Source: Corynebacterium sp. HMSC05H05
GTDB lineage: Bacteria > Actinomycetota > Actinomycetes > Mycobacteriales > Mycobacteriaceae
NCBI RefSeq assembly: GCF_001807265.1
Contig: NZ_KV788388.1
Coordinates: 124,001-188,000 of the forward strand
Length of the DNA: 64,000 nucleotides
Direction of reading: 5' to 3'
Position 1 is the first letter of the stretch; each line of letters starts with the position of its first letter. Positions 46,743 to 56,515 of the stretch are shown here, one piece after another. The notes beneath the pieces were generated by a model. The model saw only the letters and a program-made list of their open reading frames with translations. It did no database searches and was not told where the DNA came from. The position numbers and the translations under genes were made by a program.

Positions 46743-46871
46743 CGAATATTCCTCACTCGTATAAATGTGTGTGCTTCTCGGAATGCTATCGGGTGCGCTG
46801 CATACGCGCTACCTAGGACAGCAAGCTCTGAGGCGATTCCCAGAGCTACGTCGCTGCGGCTCGTGAAAGCG

Positions 46872-47831
46872 TTACTTGACGGATACTTTCTTGATGCGGA
46901 CCTCGTCCGCCGGGGCGCCGTCCTGCTGGCCACCTTCGACGCCTGCCTCGGCGATCTTGTCCAGGGTGGCAAGGCCCTCGTCGTCGATCTGGCCGAAGTA
47001 GGTGTACAGCGGCGGCAGCACGGAGTCGCCGTAGTTGAGGAAGAACTGGGAGCCGTTGGTGTCCACACCGGCGTTGGCCATGGCGATGGTGCCGCGGTCG
47101 TAGCGCTGCGGCTCGTTGTTTTGCTGCAGCATCATCGTCTTGGCCTGCATCATCTCTTCCTCCGAGGCGCCTTCCGGCATGCCCATCTCGGCCAGGTCGA
47201 TGCCTTCGAGGGCCTTGTCGGTGGGCAGCTCGTTGGCGAACTGGAAGCCGGGGCCACCCGAGCCGTTGCCGGCGCGGTCGCCGCACTGCAGGACCTTCAA
47301 ACCGTCGCCGGTGGTCAGGCGGTGGCAGACGGTGTCGTCGTAGAAGCCTTCCTCGGCGAGGTATTCAACGGCGTTGACCGTGCACGGGGAGGCCGCACGG
47401 TCCAGCTCCATGCCGATGGGTCCCTGGTTGGTATCGAGCTCGACGGTGAGAGTGCCGTCGGTGGATACGCCCGACGTTTTCGGGGTGCCGACGCCGTCGC
47501 CGCCCTGCTCTGCTGCCTCGTTGTAGGTGCAGTTCACGGTTGGCGGCAGCGCCTTCTCGCGCTGAGTTGCGATCGGTTCGAACTGCGAGGCGTCGAACGG
47601 CTCCTGCTCCTCAGTGGTGGCCTCGGTTGCTGCGGTTGTCTCGTCGGACGCAAGGTTGTCGCCGCTGTCGTTGTTGGCAGCAAAGTAGATGCCGCCGCCG
47701 ATCAACGCGATCACGGCCGCCGAGATGGCTGCCACCGACCAGGGGCGGGACTTTTCCTTGCGGTCGCGTGAATCCAGTTCGCTTTTCAGGTGGGACAGGG
47801 CTTCTTTGCCGCGCTGTTCGTTCGATGCCAC
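46872..47831 (-). CDS. Membrane-anchored cyclophilin-type peptidyl-prolyl isomerase
   Basis: 319 residues. GTG 47831 with GAGGTG upstream. Cytoplasmic basic N-terminus, one transmembrane helix (about 34-54, AAVIALIGGGIYFAA), a Thr/Glu-rich extracytoplasmic linker, then a cyclophilin domain (about 120-319) with RGTIAMANAGVDTNGSQFFL. Several active-site positions of cyclophilin are present, but the arginine-containing FHR motif is replaced by CHRLT. Three cysteines in the domain may form disulfides outside the cell. Probably an extracytoplasmic folding factor. Divergent from the MBL-fold gene. Confidence 0.9.
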   Translation of the reverse strand: MASNEQRGKEALSHLKSELDSRDRKEKSRPWSVAAISAAVIALIGGGIYFAANNDSGDNLASDETTAATEATTEEQEPFDASQFEPIATQREKALPPTVNCTYNEAAEQGGDGVGTPKTSGVSTDGTLTVELDTNQGPIGMELDRAASPCTVNAVEYLAEEGFYDDTVCHRLTTGDGLKVLQCGDRAGNGSGGPGFQFANELPTDKALEGIDLAEMGMPEGASEEEMMQAKTMMLQQNNEPQRYDRGTIAMANAGVDTNGSQFFLNYGDSVLPPLYTYFGQIDDEGLATLDKIAEAGVEGGQQDGAPADEVRIKKVSVK

Positions 47832-47936
47832 TGGGCTATACACCTCGCCATTGTGTTGGGGTGGGCGGAGCAGACGTCGATACGCATCCGCCCTTGAACG
47901 GCTAGAAAGCCTAGCAGCACCGATATAGTGACCAGC

Positions 47937-48572
47937 ATGAGAATCGCCGGTTTCGCCGCAGGACCTTTTCAAACCAACTGCTATGTCGTTGCTAACGGGG
48001 ATCGCGCGTTTGTGATCGACCCGGGGATGGGCGCGCACGAGGCGGTGAGCCAGCTGGTGCAGGAGCAGGGGCTGACCATCGAGGCGGTGGTGCTCACGCA
48101 CGGCCACATCGACCACATCCGCGACGCCGCAGCGTTCGGCGTGGAGACGTTCATCCACCCAGCGGATGCGTTCATGCTGCTGCGGGGCGAGGGTGTCAGC
48201 GAGCAAGCACGCCAGCTTCACGACGCCTCCGCCATGCCCCCAATCGGTAACCCCACGCCACTCGAGGATGGCCAGACCGTGGAAATCGCCGGCGTGGAGT
48301 TGCGGGTGGTGCACGCCCCGGGCCATTCGCCGGGCTGCGTGATGCTGGTCGCCGACGAGGTAGTTTTCTCCGGCGACGTGCTGTTCCGCGGCGCCATCGG
48401 GCGCACAGACTTGCCGGACTCGGACCCGGCGCAAATGCAGGAATCGCTGCGGGGGCCGGTGTGGGACTTAGCCGACGAACTGCAAGTGCTGCCCGGCCAC
48501 GGCCCCGCGACGACCGTGGCGCAGGAGCGCGCGACCAACCCGTACCTGCGCCAGGCCAACGCGGACCGCTAA
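47937..48572 (+). CDS. MBL-fold metallo-hydrolase, glyoxalase II-like
   Basis: 211 residues. The zinc motif HGHIDHIRD lies near residue 60, a further histidine in HAPGHSPGC and another in LPGHGPAT, giving the full metallo-beta-lactamase ligand set. TATAGT (47924-47929) ends exactly 7 nt before ATG 47937, so the transcript is leaderless. Relatives hydrolyse thioesters such as S-lactoyl conjugates, but the substrate here is unknown (actinobacteria use mycothiol). It lies upstream of hisS. Confidence 0.88.
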   Translation: MRIAGFAAGPFQTNCYVVANGDRAFVIDPGMGAHEAVSQLVQEQGLTIEAVVLTHGHIDHIRDAAAFGVETFIHPADAFMLLRGEGVSEQARQLHDASAMPPIGNPTPLEDGQTVEIAGVELRVVHAPGHSPGCVMLVADEVVFSGDVLFRGAIGRTDLPDSDPAQMQESLRGPVWDLADELQVLPGHGPATTVAQERATNPYLRQANADR

Positions 48573-48620
48573 ACGGGCATTCGCCCCGGGCGGGGGACGG
48601 CTGCATTAGACTTGCCCGGT

Positions 48621-49919
48621 GTGAGCGAGAACAAGAACGACCAGTTTCAGAAGCTTTCCGCCCCGAAGGGCGTGCCGGATTATGCGCCGCCGCAATCGGC
48701 GGCGTTTATCCATGTGCGCGACGAGTTCGCCCGCCAGGCTCGCATCGCCGGCTACCAGCACATCGAGCTGCCGGTGTTCGAGGACACGACGCTATTCGCC
48801 CGCGGTGTGGGCGAGTCCACGGATGTGGTGAGCAAGGAGATGTACACCTTCGAAGACCGCGGCGGCCGCTCCGTGACGCTGCGCCCGGAGGGCACCGCGG
48901 GTGTCATGCGCGCGTTCATCGAGCACAACATGGACCGCGGTTACCTGCCGGTGAAGCTGAACTACTACGGCCCGTTCTTTCGCTACGAGCGCCCCCAGGC
49001 TGGCCGTTACCGCCAGCTGCAGCAGGTGGGCGTGGAGGCCATCGGCATGGACGACCCGCTGCTGGACGCCGAGGTCATCGCGTTGGCGGACCGCAGCTAC
49101 CGCGCAATCGGCCTGAGCGGGTTCCGCCTTGAGTTGACCAGCCTGGGCGACAAGAACTGCCGTCCGGCGTACCGCGAGAAGCTGCAGCAGTTCCTCTTCG
49201 ACCTGCCGTTGGACGAGGAAACCCGCAAGCGCGCGGAGATCAACCCGCTGCGCGTGCTCGACGACAAACGTGAGGAAGTCCGCGAGATGACCGCGGATGC
49301 GCCGCTGATGCTGGATCACCTCTGCGACGAGTGCCGCGCCCATTTTGAGGCCGTCACCGCGGCGCTGGACAGCTTCGGCGTGCCGTATGTGATCAACCCC
49401 CGCATGGTTCGCGGGCTGGACTACTACACCAAGACCACCTTCGAGTTCGTCCACGACGGGCTGGGCGCGCAGTCCGGCATCGGCGGCGGCGGCCGCTATG
49501 ACGGTCTGATGGCCCAGATTGGTGGCCCGGACCTGTCAGGCATCGGCTACGGCCTCGGCGTGGACCGCGCCGTGCTCGCGCTTGAAGCTGAGGGCGTGGA
49601 GCTGGAAGAGGCGACACACCGTGTGGACGTCTTCGGCATCGCGATCGGCGACGAGGCGCGCGTGAAGATGAGCAAGCTTATCGACGAGCTCCGCGCCGCC
49701 GGCGTTTCCGCCGACATGTCTTACGGCAAGCGCGGGCTCAAGGGATCGATGAAGGGTGCCGACCGCGCCGGCGCAAGGTACGCGCTCGTGCTCGGGGAGC
49801 GTGAACTGGAGGCCGGCGAGGTGGCTGTGAAGAACCTCGCGGAGCACTCGCAAAAGTCCGTGGCGCTGTCGGTCCAGGCTGTAACCCAGGCAATTACGGG
49901 AGCGGAGCCTAAGCTCTAG
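48621..49919 (+). CDS. hisS: Histidine-tRNA ligase
   Basis: Charges tRNA-His. It is 432 residues, a class II enzyme. [12 protein letters not shown] is the N-terminal block; TLRPEGTAG motif 1/2; [13 protein letters not shown] the His A motif; GGGGRYDGL the His B motif; [13 protein letters not shown] motif 3. GTG 48621 lies 8 nt after TAGACT (48607-48612), so it may be leaderless. Convergent with sdaA; the two TAG stop codons overlap. Confidence 0.96.
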   Translation: MSENKNDQFQKLSAPKGVPDYAPPQSAAFIHVRDEFARQARIAGYQHIELPVFEDTTLFARGVGESTDVVSKEMYTFEDRGGRSVTLRPEGTAGVMRAFIEHNMDRGYLPVKLNYYGPFFRYERPQAGRYRQLQQVGVEAIGMDDPLLDAEVIALADRSYRAIGLSGFRLELTSLGDKNCRPAYREKLQQFLFDLPLDEETRKRAEINPLRVLDDKREEVREMTADAPLMLDHLCDECRAHFEAVTAALDSFGVPYVINPRMVRGLDYYTKTTFEFVHDGLGAQSGIGGGGRYDGLMAQIGGPDLSGIGYGLGVDRAVLALEAEGVELEEATHRVDVFGIAIGDEARVKMSKLIDELRAAGVSADMSYGKRGLKGSMKGADRAGARYALVLGERELEAGEVAVKNLAEHSQKSVALSVQAVTQAITGAEPKL

Positions 49920-51310
49920 CACTCGGTGATGTTCACCGGCAGTCCTAGCTGCACTGCCAGGCCGCCCATGGACGTCTCCTTGTACTGCGTCATCATGTCG
50001 CGGCCGGTGGCGGCCATGGTCTCCACCACGTCGTCGAGGGTGACGATGTTGGTGCCGTCGCCCAGCTTGGCCAGACGCGCAGCGTTGATGGCCTTCACAC
50101 CGCCGATGGCGTTGCGCTCGATGCACGGCACCTGCACCAGGCCGCCGACGGGGTCGCAGGTCAGGCCGAGGTTATGCTCGAGGGCGATTTCGGCGGCGTT
50201 TTCCACCTGGGCAGGCGTGCCCCCGAGTGCGGCGCACATGCCTGCGGCAGCCATGGAAGACGCCGAGCCGACCTCGCCCTGGCACCCCACCTCCGCACCC
50301 GAGATCGACGCGTTGGTCTTGATGATCGACCCGACCGCGCCGGCAGTGAGCAAAAACTCGCGGGCGCGCTCGACGGTGAAATCGTCGGTGAAGTCGCGGC
50401 AGTAGTGCATCACCGCAGGGATGATGCCGGCGGCGCCGTTCGTCGGAGCGGTGACCACCTGGCCGTGCGCGGCGTTTTCCTCGTTGACGGCTAGCGCGTA
50501 GAGGTTGACCCACTCCATCGCGTCCAGCCCGCGGGCGGTGGAAGCCTCGTACTCGGCGGTGAGCAGACGGTGGAGACGGTTCGCGCGGCGCTTGACGTTG
50601 AGCCCGCCGGGCAGCGTGCCCTCCGTCTTTAAGCCATGCGCGACGCACTCCTGCATCACGTTCCACACCGCGTCTAGGTGGGCGTCGAGCTTTTCACGGC
50701 CGTGGATGGATTCCTCGTTGGCGCGCATGATGTCGGCGATGGTCAAGCCGGTCTCGTCGCAACGCTGCATCAGCTCGGCAGCAGTGTTGAAGGGGTAGGG
50801 CACCGAGGGGATCTCGCGGGCGGCCGCCACGCCGGATTCGTCGCGGTGCGCCTCCATCTCCCAGCGGTCCTGGATGAAGCCGCCGCCGACGGAGTAGTAG
50901 TCCTCGCGCTCAGCGAGCACGTTGCCGTTCGCATCCCACGCGTCGAAGATGAGGCAGTTCGGGTGGGCGGCAACTGGGGCGGGATCGAACCGGAGCTCGT
51001 ATTCCACGGTGCCGGTGGGGCCGGAGACAGTTCCCGTAGCGGGGATCGGCTCGCCCGGTTTCGGCTCGATATCAGCCGATGTAGTGGTGGGGGTGTAGCC
51101 GACAAGCCCAAGTAAGGCTGCTCGGTCGGTGCCGTGGCCAACGCCGGTGGCAGCGAGAGATCCCCGCAGCTCCACCAGTACTTTGGCCGGGTAAGTGTCG
51201 AGTTTGTCTATGAAGGCTTGGGCTGCACGCATCGGGCCCACGGTGTGGGAGGACGACGGGCCGATGCCAATGCTGAACAGGTCAACAACGCTCACAAAGT
51301 TTGCAGACAT
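49916..51310 (-). CDS. sdaA: L-serine ammonia-lyase (iron-sulfur type)
   Basis: Deaminates serine to pyruvate with a [4Fe-4S] cluster. It is 464 residues, both domains in one chain. The N-terminal beta domain has [19 protein letters not shown]. The alpha domain has [16 protein letters not shown] and [17 protein letters not shown], the iron-sulfur cysteine region. ATG 51310 has no Shine-Dalgarno, but TAGTAT (51323-51318) ends exactly 7 nt upstream, so translation is leaderless. Confidence 0.95.
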   Translation of the reverse strand: MSANFVSVVDLFSIGIGPSSSHTVGPMRAAQAFIDKLDTYPAKVLVELRGSLAATGVGHGTDRAALLGLVGYTPTTTSADIEPKPGEPIPATGTVSGPTGTVEYELRFDPAPVAAHPNCLIFDAWDANGNVLAEREDYYSVGGGFIQDRWEMEAHRDESGVAAAREIPSVPYPFNTAAELMQRCDETGLTIADIMRANEESIHGREKLDAHLDAVWNVMQECVAHGLKTEGTLPGGLNVKRRANRLHRLLTAEYEASTARGLDAMEWVNLYALAVNEENAAHGQVVTAPTNGAAGIIPAVMHYCRDFTDDFTVERAREFLLTAGAVGSIIKTNASISGAEVGCQGEVGSASSMAAAGMCAALGGTPAQVENAAEIALEHNLGLTCDPVGGLVQVPCIERNAIGGVKAINAARLAKLGDGTNIVTLDDVVETMAATGRDMMTQYKETSMGGLAVQLGLPVNITEC

Positions 51311-51364
51311 GCCGGGGATACTACCGCACGAAAAGGTGGGCGGCGCCACAGCGAAGCCGGAATA

Positions 51365-52087
51365 TTAACTTTCCTGCGCAAGCGCCGGAATGTCTGTCGC
51401 CCCCAGCACAGAGATGGGCTTCTGCGACGGCTTTCCGTGTTCCGTGATGATGGCAAGACGTGGCACTGCACCAGAGCTCAGCGGGGTGCTCAACGCCTCA
51501 ACCGCAGCGGCAGCGGTCACGGTGCGCGAAAGAAAGATCGGCTCATCCAGCTTGCCGCTGTGCTCAAGCACCTCCGCCACAGTCCCTGTGGAAATGGTGT
51601 CGTCGTCTCGCAACTCTGCGGCTAGCCAACGCGCAATCGCATTGGTGGTGAGCAAACCGACGCACTCGCCGCCCTCGTAGACTGGGAACTGGGCGAGGCC
51701 ATCGGATGCGATGACCTTGAGGGGCTCATGGATGTCCGTGTCCGGGGAGAAGGTGACCACCCGCTGGTGCTCCACCACATCCAGCGCAAGTGTCGGGGCG
51801 AGCAGAGCATCTCGGATCCGCTCGATCTCCGCAACAGTTTCGGGCAGCGGCTCGGCGATCGGGCGCAGGTTGTCGTACTCGCCGTGGCTGATCGCGTTGC
51901 GCAGATCAGCGAACTCCTGCAGCGTCTCGGACTGCTCGAGGGTGATGATGCCTTTCTCCGCCGCCAGCCGGGCCATCCAGGAAAACGAGTCGGACCGTTT
52001 CGCGTCCAGCTCGCTGCGCAAGAACTTCTCGATGGAATTGAACGCAGCAAGAAACGGCACGGCGCGGTTGGGCTCAGCATTGCTCAT
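51365..52087 (-). CDS. CBS-domain protein with HEPN-like N-terminal helices
   Basis: 240 residues. The N-terminal helical part (about 1-95) holds DLRNAISHGEYDN, an R-x4-H pattern as in HEPN domains. The C-terminal half has two CBS motifs (about 115-240: APTLALDVVEHQRVVTFSP, then FPVYEGGECVGLLTTNAIAR), which usually bind adenine nucleotides. ATG 52087 lies 7 nt after TACAGT, so it is leaderless. It is upstream of sdaA on the same strand, 54 nt away. Function unknown; a nucleotide-sensing regulator is a reasonable guess. Confidence 0.75.
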   Translation of the reverse strand: MSNAEPNRAVPFLAAFNSIEKFLRSELDAKRSDSFSWMARLAAEKGIITLEQSETLQEFADLRNAISHGEYDNLRPIAEPLPETVAEIERIRDALLAPTLALDVVEHQRVVTFSPDTDIHEPLKVIASDGLAQFPVYEGGECVGLLTTNAIARWLAAELRDDDTISTGTVAEVLEHSGKLDEPIFLSRTVTAAAAVEALSTPLSSGAVPRLAIITEHGKPSQKPISVLGATDIPALAQES

Positions 52088-52165
52088 GCCGGCCACTGTA
52101 GCGACGTGCCGTTTTGGAGTGGGAAGCAAGGGTTTCGGTGGGCTTATGGCGCGGGCCCCATCCGC

Positions 52166-52234
52166 GGATCCAGCTATCAAGGTCCAGCTAATCGGCCCCA
52201 GGGGGCGATAAATGAGGTGCCACTAGCTGGATCC
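52166..52234. repeat. Inverted repeat GGATCCAGCTA / TAGCTGGATCC
   Basis: Perfect 11-bp arms (52166-52176 and 52224-52234) with a 47-nt centre that contains a third partial copy (GTCCAGCTAA). The right arm is part of the 12-bp palindrome GCTGGATCCAGC (52226-52237). It lies in the 232-nt gap between the divergent-orientation neighbours (CBS gene and metallopeptidase gene). No coding sequence is supported in this gap. Confidence 0.6.
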
Positions 52235-52319
52235 AGCCCCGTCGGGGTAAAGGAGAGAGGGATACGCTAGATCTCGTGCATCTGCTGGTCCTTGGTCCCG
52301 TGCGCGGTGAGTCGGCGGT

Positions 52320-53243
52320 TTAGCTCTTGTACACGCCGCGGTTGAGCGTGTCGCAGGCGGACATTTGGCCGGTTTCGTAGCCGGACTTGAACGCCTGCAT
52401 GCGCTGCTCCGAAGAGCCGTGCGTCCACGCGTCCGGATCGACCTCGCCGCCGGAGCGCTTCTGGATGTTGTCGTCGCCGATGGACTGCGCCGCCTGCAGC
52501 GCCTGCTGCAGCTGCTCGTCGCTGATCGGCTCAAGAGCTGCGTTCTCGCCCTTGGAAGCGTGGTGCGCCCACAGGCCCGCGTAGCAGTCGGCCTGCAGCT
52601 CGATTGCCACCGCGGCGGAATCCTCGCCCGGGTTCTTGTAGTCGCTCAGGCCGAGGGTGCCCTCGAGGTTCTGGATGTGGTGGCCGTATTCGTGGGCGGT
52701 GGCGTACTCCTGCGCGAGCGGGCCGTTGGAGCCGCCGAGTTGGGACAGCTGGTCGAAGAAGCTCACGTCCAGGTACGCGGTGGTGTCCTGCGGGCAGTAG
52801 AACGGGCCAGTGTCTGAGCTGGCAAAGCCGCATCCGGAATTCACGCTGCCTTTGAAGATGGTCATTTCCGGTTTAGTGAACTGGGTTTCAGACTGCGCCG
52901 GCAACACCTCGGCCCAGATGGTGTTCAGTGAACCCATGGTCGCCGCCGCGCGGCAGTCGTCGTACTCGTTGGAGGAACCCTGCTCCTGGCAGTGCTCCAG
53001 GGAGTACTCGCCCTGGGACTGCGACTGGGAGTCGCCTCCGCCACCGAGGATTCCGTCGAATGCGCCGCTGAAGTACAGCAGGGCAAGCAGGACCAAAATG
53101 ATCGTGCCTCCGCCGCCTCCGCGCAGCAGGAGCGGCAGCAGCATCATTGCGCCGTTTCCTAAGCCGCCGCCTCCGCGGCCGCCACCGGAGCTGGTATTGA
53201 CGTTGCCGCCTTGGCCCTGTGCGTAGTCGCCTCTGAAAGTCAT
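52320..53243 (-). CDS. Neutral zinc metallopeptidase (YpfJ-type)
   Basis: 307 residues. A Gly/Arg-rich N-terminus with [12 protein letters not shown] is followed by one transmembrane helix (about 47-62, [14 protein letters not shown]) and an extracytoplasmic domain. The zinc protease motif HEYGHH lies near residue 185, with [18 protein letters not shown] as the downstream glutamate helix. Four or more cysteines suggest disulfides outside the cell. Substrates unknown. Start ATG 53243 is the family-typical MTFRGDY. Confidence 0.9.
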   Translation of the reverse strand: MTFRGDYAQGQGGNVNTSSGGGRGGGGLGNGAMMLLPLLLRGGGGGTIILVLLALLYFSGAFDGILGGGGDSQSQSQGEYSLEHCQEQGSSNEYDDCRAAATMGSLNTIWAEVLPAQSETQFTKPEMTIFKGSVNSGCGFASSDTGPFYCPQDTTAYLDVSFFDQLSQLGGSNGPLAQEYATAHEYGHHIQNLEGTLGLSDYKNPGEDSAAVAIELQADCYAGLWAHHASKGENAALEPISDEQLQQALQAAQSIGDDNIQKRSGGEVDPDAWTHGSSEQRMQAFKSGYETGQMSACDTLNRGVYKS

Positions 53244-53401
53244 GGTCAGGATTCTGCCAAATAACTAGGGCAAGTGTGGGATCTGGGTCATTTGGCACTT
53301 GTGTCGAGCCTGCGGCAAGAGGGGGCCGGACGCGTGGAGCCACAGCGCCGGGTAAACTTTGCCAGGTTAGATTTGCCATCACGTGGAAGGACGTGGATAC
53401 C

Positions 53402-55234
53402 TTGCTGCGCACTCACCTTGCGGGGAACCTGAATAGAGAACTCGAAGGCCAAACTGTCACTCTCACCGGCTGGGTGGCCCGTCGTCGTGACCACGGCGGC
53501 GTGATCTTTATCGACCTGCGCGATCGCTCCGGGCTGGCCCAGGTGGTCTTCCGTGAGTCTGAGGTCGCTGAGGCTGCGCACGACCTGCGCAGCGAGTACG
53601 TCGTTCAGGTCACCGGCACCGTCGAGCCGCGTCCGGAAGGTTCTGCCAACCCGAACCTGGCATCCGGTGAGATCGAGGTCAACGTCACCGACCTGAAGGT
53701 GTTGAACAAGGCCGCGGCGCTGCCGTTCCAGATCGAGGACGCGTCCTCTAGCGAGGTCGGCGAAGAAGCTCGTTTGCGTTACCGCTACCTCGACCTGCGC
53801 CGTGAGCGCCAGGCAAAGGCGATGCGTCTGCGCGCGAAGGCGAACCAGGCGGCACGCCGCGTGCTGGACAACCACGACTTCACGGAGATTGAGACTCCCA
53901 CGCTGACGCGTTCGACGCCGGAGGGTGCGCGAGACTTCCTGGTCCCCGCACGTTTGAAGCCGGGCTCGTGGTACGCCCTGCCGCAGTCGCCGCAGCTGTT
54001 CAAGCAGCTGCTCATGGTGGCGGGCATGGAGCGCTACTACCAGCTGGCACGCTGCTACCGCGACGAGGACTTCCGTGCGGACCGCCAGCCGGAGTTCACC
54101 CAGCTGGATGTTGAGGCTAGCTTCGTGGACCAGGACGACATCATCGAGCTTGCTGAGGAGATCCTGGTCGAGCTGTGGAAGCTGATCGGCTACGACATCC
54201 AGACGCCGATCCCGCGCATGACCTACAAGGAAGCGATGGAAAAGTACGGCTCCGACAAGCCGGACCTGCGCTTCGACATCCCGCTGGTGGAATGCACCGA
54301 GTTTTTCAAGGACACCACCTTCCGCGTGTTCAAGGCGGAGTACGTCGGCGCTGTGGTCATGGACGGCGGCGCGTCCCAGCCGCGCCGCCAGCTCGACGCT
54401 TGGCAGGAGTGGGCGAAGCAGCGGGGCGCGAAGGGCTTGGCCTACATCCTGGTGCAGGACGACGGCGAGCTGACCGGCCCGGTGGCCAAGAACATCACCG
54501 ACGAGGAGAAGGCCGGCATCGCCGAGCACGTCGGCGCGAAGCCGGGCGACTGCATCTTCTTCGCCGCCGGCGAGACCAAGGCGTCCCGCGCGCTGCTGGG
54601 GGCAGCCCGTGGCGAGATCGCGCGCAAGCTGGACCTGATCAAGGACGGCGACTGGGCATTTACCTGGGTCGTTGACGCACCGCTGTTCGAGCCCGCCGCG
54701 GATGCCACTGCTTCTGGCGATGTAGCGCTCGGCCACTCCAAGTGGACCGCAGTGCACCACGCGTTCACGTCGCCGAAGCCGGAATTCCTGGACAACTTCG
54801 AGGAGAACCCGGGCGAGGCGCTCGCCTACGCCTACGACATCGTCTGCAACGGCAACGAGATCGGCGGCGGCTCCATCCGTATCCACGAGCACGATGTGCA
54901 GAAGCGTGTGTTCGAGGTCATGGGCATCACCGACGAGGAAGCGGAGGAGAAGTTCGGCTTCCTGCTGGACGCCTTCCAGTACGGTGCCCCGCCGCACGGC
55001 GGCATCGCTTTCGGCTGGGACCGCATTGTTTCCTTGCTCGGCGGCTTTGAGTCCATCCGCGACGTCATCGCCTTCCCGAAGTCGGGTGGCGGCGTGGATC
55101 CGCTGACCGACGCTCCGGCGCCGATCCCGGCGGAGCAGCGCAAGGAGACCGGCGTGGACTTCAAGCCGAAGAAGGACGCTGAGGCAAAGGACGCTAAGGG
55201 CACCGAGGCCGAGGCGGCGGGCGCCGAGAAGTAG
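53402..55234 (+). CDS. aspS: Aspartate-tRNA(Asp/Asn) ligase
   Basis: Class II synthetase of 610 residues, bacterial type. TTG 53402 is the best start: it gives MLRTHLAGN and has GGAAGG 11 nt upstream, whereas GTG 53393 lies only 2 nt after that site. An N-terminal OB fold ([20 protein letters not shown]) binds the anticodon. Motif 2 is [13 protein letters not shown], the bacterial insertion (GAD) domain lies in the middle, and motif 3 is [11 protein letters not shown]. It ends in a Lys/Glu/Ala-rich tail. Probably non-discriminating, as I recall for corynebacteria. It starts the long plus-strand run to aroC. Confidence 0.95.
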   Translation: MLRTHLAGNLNRELEGQTVTLTGWVARRRDHGGVIFIDLRDRSGLAQVVFRESEVAEAAHDLRSEYVVQVTGTVEPRPEGSANPNLASGEIEVNVTDLKVLNKAAALPFQIEDASSSEVGEEARLRYRYLDLRRERQAKAMRLRAKANQAARRVLDNHDFTEIETPTLTRSTPEGARDFLVPARLKPGSWYALPQSPQLFKQLLMVAGMERYYQLARCYRDEDFRADRQPEFTQLDVEASFVDQDDIIELAEEILVELWKLIGYDIQTPIPRMTYKEAMEKYGSDKPDLRFDIPLVECTEFFKDTTFRVFKAEYVGAVVMDGGASQPRRQLDAWQEWAKQRGAKGLAYILVQDDGELTGPVAKNITDEEKAGIAEHVGAKPGDCIFFAAGETKASRALLGAARGEIARKLDLIKDGDWAFTWVVDAPLFEPAADATASGDVALGHSKWTAVHHAFTSPKPEFLDNFEENPGEALAYAYDIVCNGNEIGGGSIRIHEHDVQKRVFEVMGITDEEAEEKFGFLLDAFQYGAPPHGGIAFGWDRIVSLLGGFESIRDVIAFPKSGGGVDPLTDAPAPIPAEQRKETGVDFKPKKDAEAKDAKGTEAEAAGAEK

Positions 55235-55241
55235 GCCAGCC

Positions 55242-56504
55242 ATGGGCGATACGCAGGAGATCATCCGCGCAGCCGCCGACATTCTGACCAAGCGCTACGG
55301 CGGCGAGCAGGAGCTTGTCGACGTCGAGAGGCTCGACGGCTCAGGGCTTGCGGACGTGTTTCGGGCGCGGGTTGTGAACAACCCGTTTTTCCAGCACCGC
55401 TCGGTGGTGGTGAAGCACTCGCCGGCCACCGGCGACGAGCTGGCGGACGCGGCGTTCTTGCGTGAGACGGTGGCCTACCAGTTCGCCACGTCGTTAAGCG
55501 AGGAAGTGCGCCCGGGCCCGGTGCTGCTGGGCTACGACACTGCGCAGCGCATCCTGATCATTTCGGATCTGGGCGACGGGCGCACGCTCGCGGACCTGCT
55601 GCAGGACGCCGATGCGGAAACCCACGTGGATCTCCTGCGTCGCCTTGGCCGCGCGCTGGGCAAGATGCACGCCGGCACCGCGGACGACGAGGACGCGTTC
55701 AACGTGCTGTTCCAGCGCATGACGCGTTCGCGGCAGAACGCGGCGAACCTGCAGCTCTTGCGTGACCGCTTGCTGTCGCACCGCATCCGCATCGGCGTGG
55801 AGTTTTTGGAAAACGCCGGCATCGAGATTCCGGGGGAGGTCCGGTTCGCCGCCACAAACGTGCGCACGCGGCTGCTCCGCGGCGGCATGCGCGCGTTCAC
55901 GCCGTTCGACCTGACCCCGGACAACATCATCCAGACCGGCCACTCCTTCCATTTCCTGGATTACGAGTGGGCGGGTTTTCGGGACGTCACCTTCGACGTG
56001 GCGTTTGTGGTTGCCCGCTTCCCGGTCTTCCTCGCGGCGCAGCCGTTCAACGCCGCAGCCACGGACGCCTTCGTCGACGCGTGGGTGAGCGAGGTGCGCG
56101 GCATCTGGCCCAGCGTGGAGCACCCGGATACGCTCCAGGCACGGATTACCGCGGGGCTCATTGGCTGGGCGATGAGCAGCGTGGCCATGCTGGACCCGGT
56201 CAGCCCGGCAGAATTGCTCGAGCACGACGCCAAGCTCAAGGAGGACTTCGAGGCTGCAGGCCTCGACGTGTCCGGCCTCGGTCCGCTTGAGGCGAGCGTG
56301 GATGCAGAAGAGCATTCCGCGGACCACGCCGGTGATGTGCTGCGACCGCCTTCGAAGGGGCCGTTTACCGCAGATGAGGTGCTTGTGCGCCGGGATCTGC
56401 GCGAGACGTTCGAGTCCCTCGCCGCGTTCGCGGGCACCGGCAAGGACCCCGCTTACCGCACGATAAGCGAGTTCGCCCAGACGCTGGCCGAGCGCTTGCG
56501 CTAG
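55242..56504 (+). CDS. Aminoglycoside phosphotransferase (APH)-fold protein
   Basis: 420 residues. It has an N-terminal kinase-like lobe with a conserved lysine region (RSVVVKHSP) and a C-terminal lobe with [13 protein letters not shown] and [11 protein letters not shown]. The usual HGD of the APH Brenner motif is FD here, so catalysis may differ, while DNII and the D of LDYEW (the DFG equivalent) remain. It lies 7 nt after aspS and is conserved there in corynebacteria. Whether it phosphorylates a small molecule is unknown; it is probably not a resistance enzyme. Confidence 0.75.
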   Translation: MGDTQEIIRAAADILTKRYGGEQELVDVERLDGSGLADVFRARVVNNPFFQHRSVVVKHSPATGDELADAAFLRETVAYQFATSLSEEVRPGPVLLGYDTAQRILIISDLGDGRTLADLLQDADAETHVDLLRRLGRALGKMHAGTADDEDAFNVLFQRMTRSRQNAANLQLLRDRLLSHRIRIGVEFLENAGIEIPGEVRFAATNVRTRLLRGGMRAFTPFDLTPDNIIQTGHSFHFLDYEWAGFRDVTFDVAFVVARFPVFLAAQPFNAAATDAFVDAWVSEVRGIWPSVEHPDTLQARITAGLIGWAMSSVAMLDPVSPAELLEHDAKLKEDFEAAGLDVSGLGPLEASVDAEEHSADHAGDVLRPPSKGPFTADEVLVRRDLRETFESLAAFAGTGKDPAYRTISEFAQTLAERLR

Positions 56505-56515
56505 GAGAGGTTCTG

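Noticed and set aside
52146..52211. 21-codon plus-strand open frame with ATG in the gap near 52150
   Set aside because: No ribosome binding site, and it lies within the inverted-repeat region; no support for translation.
53288..55291. 667-codon open frame opposite aspS
   Set aside because: Antisense shadow of a well-supported gene; no recognisable domain.
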